Shown here in pieces: positions 10,778 to 21,700 of a stretch of 64,000 nt of DNA. The translations under genes were made by a program, and so were the position numbers. The stretch is from Cylicocyclus nassatus. Taxonomy: Eukaryota > Nematoda > Chromadorea > Rhabditida > Strongylidae. Each line of letters starts with the position of its first letter. Positions within the stretch are counted from its first letter, which is position 1. Below the pieces are notes generated by a model that ran no database searches, was not told the DNA's origin, and saw only the letters and a program-made list of their open reading frames with translations. The DNA is taken from positions 49,892,302-49,956,301 of the forward strand of contig CATQJL010000223.1 of NCBI GenBank assembly GCA_958299035.1. Reading direction: 5' to 3'.

Positions 10778-10989
10778 CCCGGGCAGACTTCACGCGATTT
10801 GAACGCGAATTCACGCGATCGTCGCGAATGAATCGCCGACATTTCCATTCATTTTCATCTCACATTCAAAAATTTCGGGTTGGAAAAGTATCACAACCGA
10901 AATGCAAGTTGATCGGCATGGAATGATGTTGTAACAGTTGTCTCGTCGCGATTCAGTCGCGACGATCAAATCGCGTGAAGCTGCCCGGG
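10778..10989. mobile_element. Mutator-like TIR element (second copy, inverted context)
   Basis: Same CCCGGGCAGACTTC ends as 7754-7948. It is flanked by GCCTAATGC and GCCTAAGGC, the complements of the 9-mers at the first copy. It carries extra bases near its left end ('gaacgcgaattcacgcg'). Confidence 0.6.
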
Positions 10990-11169
10990 GCCTAAGGCAT
11001 TCCACTTCAAAGTGGAAGAGGCAGGATGGCAACAAATGGGCAACAAAGGCAACAAATAAACAACAACAAGGCAACAGGTAACAGAGTCAACAGATAAATA
11101 AATAGTATTTCGACCATAATTGTTTATGTTTCGCCTCTACCCTTATACAGGGTAGCATGTAAATTTGGA

Positions 11170-13020
11170 ACCATCCTGAGGCTCTCCGGTAGCCTCTAAG
11201 AAGGGCACAGATATCAAAAATGTTTGATTCTAATAGGAGGCCTCCGCTCGATTCCAACAGGATGTAGACCATTCTATTAGGTTGGAGCATAAATCTCGCA
11301 CTAAAACACTAAAAACACATTCTCGGGAACAAAATACGCATAAAAGTATTTTTAATTGAAAAAAAGCGGTTAAGCGTTTCTTATGAAGGTATAACACAGC
11401 TGGACTAAAGGCACTGCTTTGACTTTCGACTATGTACATGCACTAAAGACTTTGGAAATCGAGAATCACTTTAGCAGACAGAAATTTTAGGTGGATCTAT
11501 AGTTTTGGCCAACCTTCGAGCTTGCTTTTTTCGAAATTTTTGATTTTTTTCCTGAAGAATCCAACGAAAGCGGGATTGCTCCGGTCACTGATGGAAGCCT
11601 GTTGAACACACAGCGGTACCAAATCTCAGATCAATTCGTTGAGAAGCAGATAAACTACGGCAGTTTTTAGAGTGGATCTATGGTTTTGGCCAGCACTGTA
11701 TCTACTACCTACAGCTCACATAGTGCTACGAACGGCAGGTCGGCTGTAGTAGATAAGCTTTCGAAGATATCCAGAAAGATTCTAGTGCCTTTTTAGCCGA
11801 GATCTCTTTCTCGCAGCTTAAAGGCAGCAGCTCGCCGAAATCCCGAACATCCCGAAATTTTGTCATGGAAGGTTGCTTGCACTCTAAACCTGAAAACAGA
11901 ACAGATCCGCACAGCATGCTGCCCTTGCCTAGAAAACTGCCCCTAAACCAGTTACGCGCAAGCCATTCTAACATGCGCGGATGAGCTTGCGATCCTCCCT
12001 GACCTGTCAGAGAAGGCATGCCGCAATGTTATAACTGCGAGGGCCCCGCAACGACTCTACCTCTCTAACCGTGCTCCACGGGACGTGCTCCACTCGTCCA
12101 AATTCAAAATGAGAGGCCTTGGCAAATGGTGTTTTTTGCAAATTTCACGCTCTTCAAGGTGGATTTTCGGAATCAGCGCCTCGAATTACCCAGGTAAGCA
12201 AAAAAAACTTCAAGTCGAGAATCTGCCGAGCCGCTGCTTTTAAGAGTTTGCACTTGACTCTGAAATCTGCTCCATTAGCGCTTCATCATTATGTTTTTAA
12301 TGGTGTTGCCAAGCTCTTGCGTTCATGCTTGCCAGATGTTCTTTTAAACGCTCAGTACCTCAGTTTCGCCGGTATATAACGCGCCGCATTCCATGCATTC
12401 GAGTTGATACTACATTCACTATTGTACTCCCCTCCTTTGTTTTACGGGCACACTATGCATTGTTCAGTTGCGCATTTCTAATGGTAAAGCCGATTTCGTA
12501 CGGGCTGCTGTTCAATATTATCGTTCAATATGCTAACTAAAATGTCTTCGTTGAGCAGCTGTGCGCGAGCCATTGGTGAAAGGCTGCCGTGATCTTATCG
12601 GAGATGTTGCGAAAATGCGGTATAACCGTTTTGCATCCGACCTCCAAGGCTAACTGTCGTGCTTGCTGGCGTCCGTCCCGTCCTCATGACTTCAGCTATG
12701 TAACGGAGCTGCACCTGTGTCTAAGTCTTGAAAAAAAACACTGTTCAGGTCCATTCTATCATTCTATCAGTTTTCTGGACTACCAAATAGTAGTTTATCA
12801 TAGCATAGAATATCAGCATTATTAGTCTGACCTAGACCTTGTCAGCATCAAAATTATCGAATTAATAAAATTGTAAAGATGAACCAAACTTTTGAAAGTG
12901 AAGTAACGTTTTCAAGCATTTCTTGCTGCGATTACAAAAGCTCCGGATCAAAAGCATTAGAAATTTTGCTTTGATTCATCTGGAGTGGTTGAGAACGAAG
13001 ATAAATCTCGGTAGATTCTA
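11170..13020. other. Mosaic of repeat remnants, then single-copy DNA without recognised gene
   Basis: 11170-11300 contains the unoccupied TA site ('cacagatatcaaaaatg') that is filled by a 917-bp element at 47459. 11307-11698 is the right half of the Tc1-type MITE, ending CAGCACTG plus TA. From 11700 to 13020 I see no confident exon. A short frame near 12465-12537 (LLFNIIVQY) is weakly rhomboid-like, but I could not support it. Confidence 0.4.
11307..11698. mobile_element. Truncated Tc1-type MITE
   Basis: Matches the right half of the 4262-5813 element, from 'aaaaacacattctcggg' to the terminal TTTTGGCCAGCACTG, then TA. The left half is missing. Confidence 0.75.
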
Positions 13021-13323
13021 CCCTAAAATCCGTACAATAAGTCCGCCTATCAGATAGTCCGCCCTATCAGATAAGTCCGCAAAGGAACTAACAGCTAAGT
13101 CCGCTTTCTTGACAACGAAAGTCGCCCTCGGCCGCCAAGAGTCCTGCAGATAAGTCCGCTTTCTCATGCTCAGGATAGGCAAACTTATCTGCTGCGGACT
13201 TATCTGACAGTGGATTTAGGAGGACTTATCTGGTAGACTTTTGGCGGCGCAGAGGGCGTTTTTTCATCGATTTTTCGCGTCGAAACTGCAGATAAGTCCG
13301 GACTTATTGTACGGATTCTATTG
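13021..13323. mobile_element. 303-bp TIR element with AAGTCCGC subterminal repeats, inside the rhomboid intron
   Basis: The left end CCCTAAAATCCGTACAATAA and the right inner repeat TTATTGTACGGATT are complementary; the outermost right bases have decayed. TA lies on both sides. The interior holds many copies of AGATAAGTCCGC in both orientations. The first 13 bases are identical to the ends of the 15173-16846 transposon, so this is probably its non-autonomous relative. It ends 39 bp before the rhomboid exon at 13363. Confidence 0.75.
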
Positions 13324-13362
13324 TACTTTTGTTCGCTACCTTCTGGATTTTAACCATTGCAG

Positions 13363-13864
13363 GTTCACTATTGGTGACTGCTGTAGATCGTCAGTCTTCT
13401 TGGCAGGAGCATCCGGAGGTGTTTATGCTCTTCTAGCAGCACACATCGCCGAGTTGGTTATGAACTGGTCTGAGGTGAGACAATTCACTCAAATGTAACT
13501 TCCTGATTCACAAGTTTTTTAGATGGAGTTTAACTGGGCACGTGCTATAATACTCACAATCTTGATAGGATCGGATGCCGGTGTAGCCATTTTCCAGCGG
13601 CATTTCGTGGATAGGACGGACAAGGTGAGTTACAAGACTTGTGTCTACTTTGATGTATTTATTTTATCTGTAAACTTTCAGGTATCTTATGTCTCACATA
13701 TCGGTGGTTTCGTCGCGGGCGTTCTCCTAGGCATCGTACTTCTCCGGAACTTCCGCCGACATCGATGGGAGGGTAATGTGTGGTGGACGGCCCTTGCCGT
13801 CTACACCTTCTTCGTTGCCGTCTGCATCGTTCTTATAATCGCTCCGGACTTCATAAAGTTTTGA
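13363..13864 (+). pseudogene. Rhomboid-family intramembrane serine protease, 3' part with a frameshift
   Basis: Three exons at 13363-13474, 13523-13624 and 13682-13864 (TGA), with introns of 48 and 57 nt. They encode VFLAGASGGVYALLAAHIAE (catalytic Ser in GASGG), then MEFNWARAIILTILIGSDAG..., then SYVSHIGGFVAGVLLGIVLL (catalytic His). These are the conserved last transmembrane segments of rhomboid proteases of the nematode ROM-1 type. In the first exon the opening GSLLVTAVDRQ is in a different frame from VFLAGASGG; one missing G after CAG explains it. Upstream exons (first membrane segments) are not recognisable and a transposon sits in the preceding intron. So this is either a decaying gene or an intact gene with a sequencing error. 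AATAAA lies at about 14379. Confidence 0.75.
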
Positions 13865-15057
13865 GCAAATGCTCACTGGCTCTCGAAGAGCGAACTAGAA
13901 TACGGGCGGATGAAGCTGTTCATGACTTTGTAAGCATGAGAAGTTCTCTAATACGTCAAATGATGATATGCTTAGACCTTCGCGAAATCTCGAATTGGGC
14001 AGCATCTGAAGTTGCACGTGCCGGAGTTGTGCTAGCGCTATGCTAACCTTACCAGCGCCACTCCAGCGCCATACCGATGCAAAGCCCGTATCGATCAATC
14101 CGGCGCTGGCGTGTTACTGGGACGGGGGTAGCGCGGTGCCGCGGCGCTGGCACGCGCAACTCTGGACACATTGGCTGTATTTCTACTTACTCTTGTCTAA
14201 ACATATCTTGCAAGCATTATCCAGTGGCTGTTGTTGGTTCATATTTTTCACTTGACACGTTAATTATTACGTTCTATTTTGCAAAAGTCACAATATAATT
14301 AAAGACATCGTTACAACTTGGTGACAGGTATTCGCTATAAGCATAATGTGATTATCCGATTGCGACAGGCATCGCCTGTTTAATAAAAAATCTGACCAAA
14401 AACATGTGCTACTAGAATTCTTCCCGTCAGGCTATTCTGTGACGTAGTAGCAGGACCAACTCTTAGCTTCCTTCAAGCAGTCTTTCAAATTCAAGATTAT
14501 GAGAACAGACAATGAGCAGCACTCAATTTTTTTTGCTGACAATCCGATCCTTTCTTCTGTACAGTCATTTTACGGTTTGTAGTCTGCTCCTGCAACCGAA
14601 AGAAGTGAAAATTGATAATCAGTTCAACTACGGGATAAGCAAATTCCCAAGAAAATGCATCCGCACACTAGGGTATCTGCAGTCAATTCCTAGAAGACAG
14701 CCTCTCAAAGCATTTCATGAGTATTCATGAATACAACGTATCTTACTAGAATGTGAGGGTGACGAGTAAAACTATTTGGCTAATGCATCCTCTAACTGTT
14801 TCGGTTTTTACTATTCGCTTGAACTGGTTGAATATACTCGACCAAAAAGAACTGTGCATCGACAGCGTTCTAATCTGCAGGGATGGGCATGGAGTACAAA
14901 CCTTTCCGTTGCTTTTGTTTCACCTTGCTTTTGTTAAATAGGTTTTACAGTTGCAAACTTTGTCTGTATGTGCGCTAATATTGAAATTTCATCATGTAAG
15001 GCGATCAAGTTCTGCAATTTTGCCTCAAACATCCACGTTGTTCCTGAATTTGCGAAA
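13865..15057. other. Downstream flank of rhomboid, no gene seen
   Basis: Contains a GC-rich stretch around 14040-14155 with repeated GGCGCTGG / CCAGCGCC motifs in both orientations, probably a small decayed TIR element, and an AATAAA at about 14379. I see no other supportable exon. Confidence 0.4.
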
Positions 15058-15172
15058 TCTATATATATATATATATATAAAACTCAATGTCTGTGAGGAT
15101 GTTCGTTTAGTTGTTCGTTCGTTATAGAAACGCCAGCCGTTGAACCGATTGAGCTGAAACTTCGCACACATA
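15058..15172 (+). mobile_element. 5' end of a Helitron-like repeat, interrupted by a transposon
   Basis: Starts with TC after an A (aaa|TCTATATATATAT...) and continues 'aaaactcaatgtctgtgagg', the same layout as the 5' end of the Helitron at 62173. It is broken at TA (15171-15172) by the 15173-16846 element. Homology to the Helitron resumes after it at 16849 ('ttttcgaccccggcggt'). I could not find its 3' end. Confidence 0.5.
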
Positions 15173-16846
15173 CCCTAAAATCCGTCATATAAGAGCGGAC
15201 TTATCTGCAGTTTTGGCAGGAAAATCGATGGAAAAACGCCGCAAAGGGTGTCACAGATAAGTCCGCCTAAATCGTCTCGCAGATACGTCCGTCTGTCCTG
15301 AGCATGAGCAAGCGCGACCTAGGAGCACAGACGCGCGCGACCGCTCGCGTGGCTTGCCAGTGTAGATTTAAACGAGGCCGCGATATCGCCTGAAAGAAAG
15401 AGCCCAAGGATTCGACAAGTCGTACAGTCTACTTGGTGGTCGTTGCGGATTCTTCATCGCGTACGCTGGATAGGTGAGTTCTTTTCCTATATATGACACC
15501 TGTATGAAATTGAGCGATTTCTGCCGATGAAAAGAATTATAATAGGTTTCATCATTGCATCATTGCAATCATCTCAACTTATCATTCATCTTATCGTTTT
15601 GGAGGCGACAATGTTTTCACTACATCTCTCGAACCCGTACAGGCTACAACCCTTGAACCTGACTCCTACACTTTTGCTTCCTATATTGTTTTCATGTTCT
15701 GAATGTAGTCTCTGTTGAGCCATGCCATACGGCTTTTGTCAAATGCTTTCTTGAACGGAAGAGTGACAGTCTGAGAATGCTCAACCTTAGCAAAGCATTA
15801 GGCTTCCTTGTTATTTTCCTCAATTGTTGTTTCATTAAGCCTGTACATCCAAGACAAAAGATAGTGTAGTCAAATTTGATGCCGCCTGCTTTTCCTTGTA
15901 TAAAAGAGTAAACCTTTCGATGACCAGCGCAAATTTATAGGACTCCGCGTGATTCCAGTGTGCAATGACCGCTAACTCAGCGAAGTTCACAATCACGCGG
16001 GGCCCTATATTTCCAGCATAGTCTCACATGCTTTGACTTAAGCTTTTCAGGTGTCTCGCATCTCAATGGCTATCAGAAGGAAGTCCTACACCGCGCTTTT
16101 TAAGCTTAACGTGGTGCAATATGCCTTGGAACATGGAACATCGGCTGCCGCTGTTCGCTACGAAGTCTCTGATGGTCTGGTTAGAAGATGGAAGGCCGAT
16201 AAAGAAAATCTGGAGGATATGCCACTGAGGAGACGCGCCAACCGTCATGGGAAGCCAAAGGTGGAGGAAATAGAGGAAGCTCTCTATGCATGGATTGTGC
16301 AGACGCGAGAAGGAAGCCGAGCAGTGCTTGTCAAAGACATTCGCGAGAAGGCATTGCAGCTAGCGCGGGAATCTGGCCACCAGGACTTCAGGGCATCGGC
16401 GATGTGGTGCAAAGGCTTTATGAAGAGAAAGAACTTATCTCTGAGGCGAAGAAACCATTGCGAACAGTTTCACCAAGGCTCTCGATGACGAATCAATAAT
16501 AGAAGGCATGAACGAGGATTTCGACGCTTTGATTGTTGCTGATAATAACGATAATGATGGTCGTTCTTTTGGTCAAGTTGTTGCCATGATTGTTTGTTAT
16601 GAACATGGAATGCTACCTGAATAAAGATCTGTTGCTTCGGTTCATTCTGAGAGCAAAAAAGGCAGCGCAATTGCGCATCCTTCTTGTTTTCATGTGAAAA
16701 AAATAAGGCGGACTTATCCGCGGGACTTGGCGGCGCGCGAGGCGCGCGAGGCTATCACGAAAGCGGACTTAACTGAGAGCACTTTTGCGGTCTTATCGGC
16801 GAGGCGGTCTTTACTGCGAGCCGATCTTATATGACGGATTTTAGGG
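15173..16846 (+). mobile_element. 1.67-kb TIR transposon with CENP-B/Tc5-type DNA-binding gene
   Basis: Termini CCCTAAAATCCGTCATATAA and complement, with TA duplicated on both sides. Near both ends there are copies of GCGGACTTATCTG, the same motif that fills the 303-bp element at 13021. It encodes an N-terminal DNA-binding protein (16066-16488) but no recognisable DDE catalytic domain, so it cannot be autonomous as it stands. It is inserted in a Helitron-like repeat. Confidence 0.8.
16066..16488 (+). CDS. CENP-B/Tc5-type DNA-binding protein, catalytic domain absent
   Basis: The first ATG (MAIRRKSYTALFKLNVVQYA) opens an N-terminal helix-turn-helix of the psq/CENP-B type (residues about 4-50, with VSDGLVRRWK). 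A second Tc5/CENP-B helix-turn-helix follows at about 65-130 (EEALYAWIVQ ... DIREKALQLA ... WCKGFMKRKNLSLRRR). This two-HTH layout is the DNA-binding half of pogo/Tigger/Tc5-like transposases. After LSLRRR the frame ends in an unrelated 10-residue tail. A one-base shift restores a frame TIANSFTKALDDESIIEGMN... to TAA at about 16622, so a one-base deletion near 16453 is likely. No DDE domain follows. An acceptor-like TTTTCAG lies just upstream at 16050, so an upstream exon is possible. Confidence 0.7.
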   Translation: MAIRRKSYTALFKLNVVQYALEHGTSAAAVRYEVSDGLVRRWKADKENLEDMPLRRRANRHGKPKVEEIEEALYAWIVQTREGSRAVLVKDIREKALQLARESGHQDFRASAMWCKGFMKRKNLSLRRRNHCEQFHQGSR

Positions 16847-18466
16847 TATATTTTCGACCCCGGCGGTGGTTTATGGCTACTTTTTGAGGCGATTCAAGGG
16901 GTCCTCCTATTGATTTATTGATTTGTTTACTTAAATCTGGAAAATGAAAGTTAGACGTGCTCCAACCAATCATTTTCCAATAAACATGTGAGTAGAGGTA
17001 GTAAAGTTCATTCTGATCTCAAGGTCGACAGGATGCAGCGGGTTCGTTCCAAAGAGTTTTTTGCGCATTGTAGAAGTTAGAAAGTGTAAGTATGATCAGC
17101 TTCCAGATTCGTGTGGAGGCGGGCTGCGGATTTTACTGGTTTTAAGGAAAGCTCAACGAGAAAGTACGAAGTACAGTGCTACAACGTGGAGGTTCAACAA
17201 GTTTGTCCTGAAAATCAAGGAAGTGCGCAACCCTCCTCCACACAAATCTGGGAGCCGATGACATTTCGGTGGGTAGGGGAACGAACTGCGCCAGTTTGAG
17301 CCCGCCTTTGCTGGCAACTGGTCCTTTTATATTGTTGTTTGTGGTTGCAGAACCAGTAGCCCGCGGAGATGTTTCAAACTGGCGGATTTCGTTCCCCTAC
17401 CCCATCTTGGTTGAACTAAAAGTCTCGGGCGAGACCGGGTCATCAGCTAGTCATAAAAATATTCAAAGGCTGATAATCTTGAATGTCTGGTTTATCGCTA
17501 TGACATAAAATCGAATTTCAAGCTAGAAATTTATGTTGTACTTGAGGCCAAGATATACCTCTCGCATACTTCCCTCGATTCCGTAAAATCGCTACAACCG
17601 CGCGACTTGGCAATTTGCTAAATGTCTACGGATTAATCATGCGAGGGTATCATGTCAGATGCATAGGCGTGTAGCTTCTATGAACTGTTGCAAAAGCACC
17701 AAGTCTGGTCCAAAAAAAGCGGGCTTATGACCATTTAGGAAGAGTCGTTGTAGTGTTAGCGACTGACTTGGGTATGCCTTAGGCCTAACGGGCTTCCAAG
17801 CTCCCTTGAGCCGTGTGCAATATTTATGACTATATTTTATCAAGAAGAATCTCTCAATACTTACAGGGAATGCTCAGAAATCAAAGCGGCCAATCCAACG
17901 AAACGCATAGCATTAGATGCAGCATAAAACGCTGACTTCGAATCCTGTATTCCATATCTGCTCAACGCCTTTGTGGACGAAGTTGAGATGTTGAAGGCCT
18001 AATTGCTAAAAAAATCATGCAAACCGCAAATTTGGCAGTACAAAGCCATGTTTAGTTCAATGCTGTGCAACAATGTGCTCAACTTCGCAATTTTTATGCA
18101 CGATTTTTCCGCAGTAAAACTGCTTTTAACTTCGTCCACATAGCCAAGCAGAAATGAAATGCGGGTTCGAAATCAGCGTTGAATGCTGCATCGAATGGTA
18201 GGTATCTTGCTTGGATTAGCCACATAGACTTACGACCATTCCTCTTGTTAACCAAATCAAACTGAGAACCACATCAACTCAGAAGAATAATATCTTCGAT
18301 TTGGAGATTGAAACTGATGCTATGTGTAAATATGGAAACCGGAAATGGTTCTGAAATTGCAGTCAAGCACTTCTGCGGTAAATGTGCTTCGCTGCAAATC
18401 AAATTTTTCGGAAGATGGTCATGCAACAAAATTGTTTATAGATTGCGTCATAGGAGGATGCTTGAG
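16847..18466. other. No gene recognised
   Basis: Mainly single-copy sequence. The only structure I see is the inverted repeat at 17272-17401. The 60-80-codon frames at 17061-17508 lie across that repeat and are not supported. Confidence 0.4.
17272..17401. repeat. 130-bp inverted repeat
   Basis: GGTAGGGGAACGAA (17272-17285) is complementary to 17388-17401. A second inner pair (GCCAGTTTGA and CAAACTGGC) continues the symmetry. It could be a small TIR element; no target duplication is obvious. Confidence 0.5.
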
Positions 18467-18705
18467 CTACCAGCGATGGCGCCCGTGGTGAGGCTTCGGA
18501 CGATGGATTGGCTTAGGAGGACGATGATGGAACGGCTTATGGTGGGGCGGCCTTGGTTTAGGATGATGGTGTTTGATCCTTGCTTCCACTGATGAAAGTA
18601 GATGAACATTCAGTTTATGGCAAACTCATTCTGAAACTTACCAGAAGTGCTGCAGATGAACATCAAAGCAAGAAGAGTTATCAGAAGAAACTTGAAGGAC
18701 GCCAT
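18467..18705 (-). CDS. Secreted His/Pro/Arg-rich cationic peptide (divergent type 2, ends RHRW)
   Basis: Exons 18642-18705 and 18467-18588, intron 53 nt (GTAAG...CATCAG). Product is 61 residues: signal MASFKFLLITLLALMFIC plus STS, then VEARIK, HHHPKPRPPHHKPFHHRPP and KPIHRPKPHHGRHRW. It differs from the others at several tail positions (Lys for Arg after HHHP, PFHHR for PIHHH, Gly before RHRW), yet the frame, splice sites and His/Pro spacing are kept. That suggests selection on the protein. TATATA is at 18757-18762 (minus). I see no AATAAA at the position used by other copies. Its divergent partner is 22690-22928, now separated by a 2.4-kb insertion in the shared spacer. Confidence 0.75.
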
Positions 18706-21700
18706 GATCCTTCAATGAAGCCTCAAATTCGCACACAATCTCACCGCTGGGTGACTTATATATCAAGTCAGTTGTTTTGGAAAAAATCTTGTTTGTCAAA
18801 GATGATATCTCAAACCAAAAATATATTGATAAAATTCCTAACAAAGATACTCGTTAAAACTCCAAAAAGTCGGCTGATTAGTCAACAATAAACGATCAAA
18901 ATGGCGAAACGAAAAACCGGAAGTTGTTACGAACCTTTGCGGTGTTTCCTTTACTGGATTGCCTTTACGAAAAAAGACACGTGAATAAAGTTTCTGATAC
19001 CTGACAATCGTCTTTTGTAAGAACTTCGAATTCTTGGTACAAAAGTCATCAAGGCAATATCTAATTTTGTTACGTCGTAATATATCGGTTGAGTCCAGAA
19101 AAGTATTTTAGCTAAACCGTCTTTGGCTTAGTGGTGGGCTCAGGTTCGATATAACTCGTCAAGGTGTAAGTGGCTGAATCTTTTCATTTTGAAATATCGA
19201 AATGGGAGAAGCTTTTGTGATGCGGTTTGAGGGTTGTATTGGGTTTGAGGAAAGTTGTATGTCCCCGAAGCTTCATTCTATGAATGTTTTTCTCACACGG
19301 TTGATTTTTTACGAATTGAAGGAGACTAGGCCTGATATTGCCTTTGAATTGGATATTGAAGCCCGTCTAGCTACCGACTTTTCAACGATGAAACCTTTTC
19401 TTGCTGCTGTTTCGTTATCCACTGAACGAATATGTCTAATTCTCAAAATAAATGAAGAGTGTGTCTACTTCAAACCGTTGCACTTTTTTCCGACTTGTGC
19501 ACAAAAGTGCAAGGCTGTCAAACTTGCATCTGGCTGCAACTCCTTTTGCAGTAAGCCAGAATCAATAGGGATCGACTGTTGAATGATGGGCTTAGAAGGT
19601 GTGCAAGACAATATCAATACGATATCTGCAAGATTTTCGTTTATTCTGCAATGGAAAAAGGCAAAGTCACTTACTAAGAAATTTGTAGCAGTTCAGTGCT
19701 AAGAATAACTGATTGTTATATTTCGAGAAAAGGCGGCATCCCAAAGTCGCCCCTGTTCTCAAAAGAGCAGCCCAATGGTCTCCATGCAACTACCGTATAT
19801 CAACCCTCTATCCCATTATGCCCGAGATAATCCTTAACATCTGCGTACTGGTGGCTGGTAATCAAGTATTTAAAGCCAATAAATTGGGCCTTTGCAACAA
19901 GTAAATCTCTAATGAAGGATAGTTTTAGAAGTTATAGTAATTTGAGAGATTTTTCAGCAAGTGAAAGGTACAATCATCATCTCTCTATAATAAAGCGCAG
20001 GGGGGACCATCCGATGTCAACAACCGGCGAAGGATGTTTGCGCAGATCTCTGAGTTAATTATCGCACTTTCACCCGCTTCCATACTGTTTACCGTTACGA
20101 CTCAACCTAAGTGCAACCTATGACGTCATCAATGGCATGATATTTTGTGCCATCTTCGTGTTCCGTCTGCTTCGTTGATGTTTATCACGACGTCAAGCTA
20201 AATGCAACCCCAATTCCGTCGCCTACAACGCTCTTAGCGGTCGATTTATTTCAACCGCTTTACATTTTGCTTTATTCATTTGTGAAAATAAGCAAACGTC
20301 GGATAGCATCTTCAGGTCGGTGATAATACTTAACATTAATATCTGCATTACATCTCCTCAATTCTTTCTTAATCAGTGCACCACATCATCACTGTTTTTA
20401 CCACTAAACGTATCTTTACGTGCAAAAACAAATCTCAAAATTGAACCTTTCCTTAAAAATCAAGCAAAATCATATCACTCATTGTCCATTTTCCTATGCA
20501 CCATTCCATTTTTGTCTTTATTACCAAACGTATCTCATTAAAAAGTTTCAAATTTTACTCTGAAAAAATTCTTCCACAAGAATGAAGCAAAAGAAGCGAA
20601 TGAAGCATGCTGAACGTATCTTCACATGAAAAATCCTTGAACTCACTGTGAAAATCGAACCTTTTTGAGAAAATAGTTAAACATCAACACTGTGCGAACT
20701 TTCCAAATTGTTATCCACTAAGTGATAAACATGGTGATGCGAATTGCCTTGAAACACTAAACGTTATGCAAAAAGCTCACTTTGCAAGAAACGCAGGTTC
20801 TAAGAGAACACTTCATCTCAGGATTTTGAATTTATCCAAAGACTGAAAATTTTAAAAAAACTGTAAAAGTTACTGTGATCGTGAAAGAAGTTTTGGAAAG
20901 AGCTACACGCTGTCTGTCTGCTATCAATATACCAAGTGTGAACAAAAGAGATGGAAAGAAAGGGACGCTTCACTAACCATCAACTCAACCCTTGCTAACC
21001 TCAGGAACATGTAGCTTTTTAGTTCAATTTTGTCAGAACATTGCACTACCTCAAAATCGTATAGACAGCGGTGATTTGCTTGAATGAACAGCTTAATTTG
21101 GATATACGCTTCAATACTAGCTCTCTTTACGGAATTCGAGTTAATAGCCTACCAAGATGAGTTGGAAAATGGGTGCGCTTTAAAGCATTTCGGGTGGAAT
21201 TTATAGTCCTATATGGGCGTCTTATATGGAAGGCTTTCCAAATTGTTGAACAATTTGGAAAGCCCATATAGGACGCGAACGCGAACTCTGGCATTAGAAT
21301 TTTTAAGCACATTTCGTGAAGAGGAAGGGGGGTTTTTCATGTAGGAAATGGTATAATAGTAAGTTAGAATTTTGGCTAAATGCATTCAAGTGCGTTGAAT
21401 TGAATCTCTTGCTGAAATCTCGCAAAGAATTCAGAATAGTTACTTTGAGGCCCATATGCATGAAAATCCTCCCAGTGGCAAAAAAAGAAGCGGCGTCCCC
21501 AATGATGAAAAGCCATAGCAGTGTTCGCCCGCGGCCCTTTTATGACAAGGGACGTCGCTTACTTCACCCCAGCTTTTCATATGTGCCTTCTAAGGTAGTT
21601 CGTAGGGACAGTCGATGAGGAGAGCAGAGCCCCGGGTGAAAACAGCCATGAAAATGTACATAGCTGGGAAAAGCTTACCGGGTTTGTGACGGCCATTTTG

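Larger units (their letters stand above)
1..11170. repeat. Cassette copy 1 (segmental duplication, direct relative to 36.3-46.5 kb)
   Basis: Positions 1-3560 match about 36317-41157 and positions 7200-10690 match about 42990-46500 in the same orientation, with the same small genes and repeats in the same order. Between them, copy 1 holds a chain of four transposon-like elements (3563-7500) that is only partly present in the other copies. Copy 1 lacks the peptide pseudogene block (37000-37990) and the TTAA-flanked element (38441-38956) found in the other copies. Mismatches to the 36-46 kb copy are more frequent by eye than between the two palindrome arms, so it is the older duplicate. Confidence 0.85.

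Noticed and set aside
12465..12537. Possible upstream rhomboid exon (LLFNIIVQY)
   Set aside because: The match is only a few residues, lacks the neighbouring conserved motifs and has no convincing splice sites.
19110..19160. tRNA-like stretch (GGTTCGAT motif)
   Set aside because: No acceptor or anticodon stems could be paired; it lies in the duplicated peptide-gene spacer.
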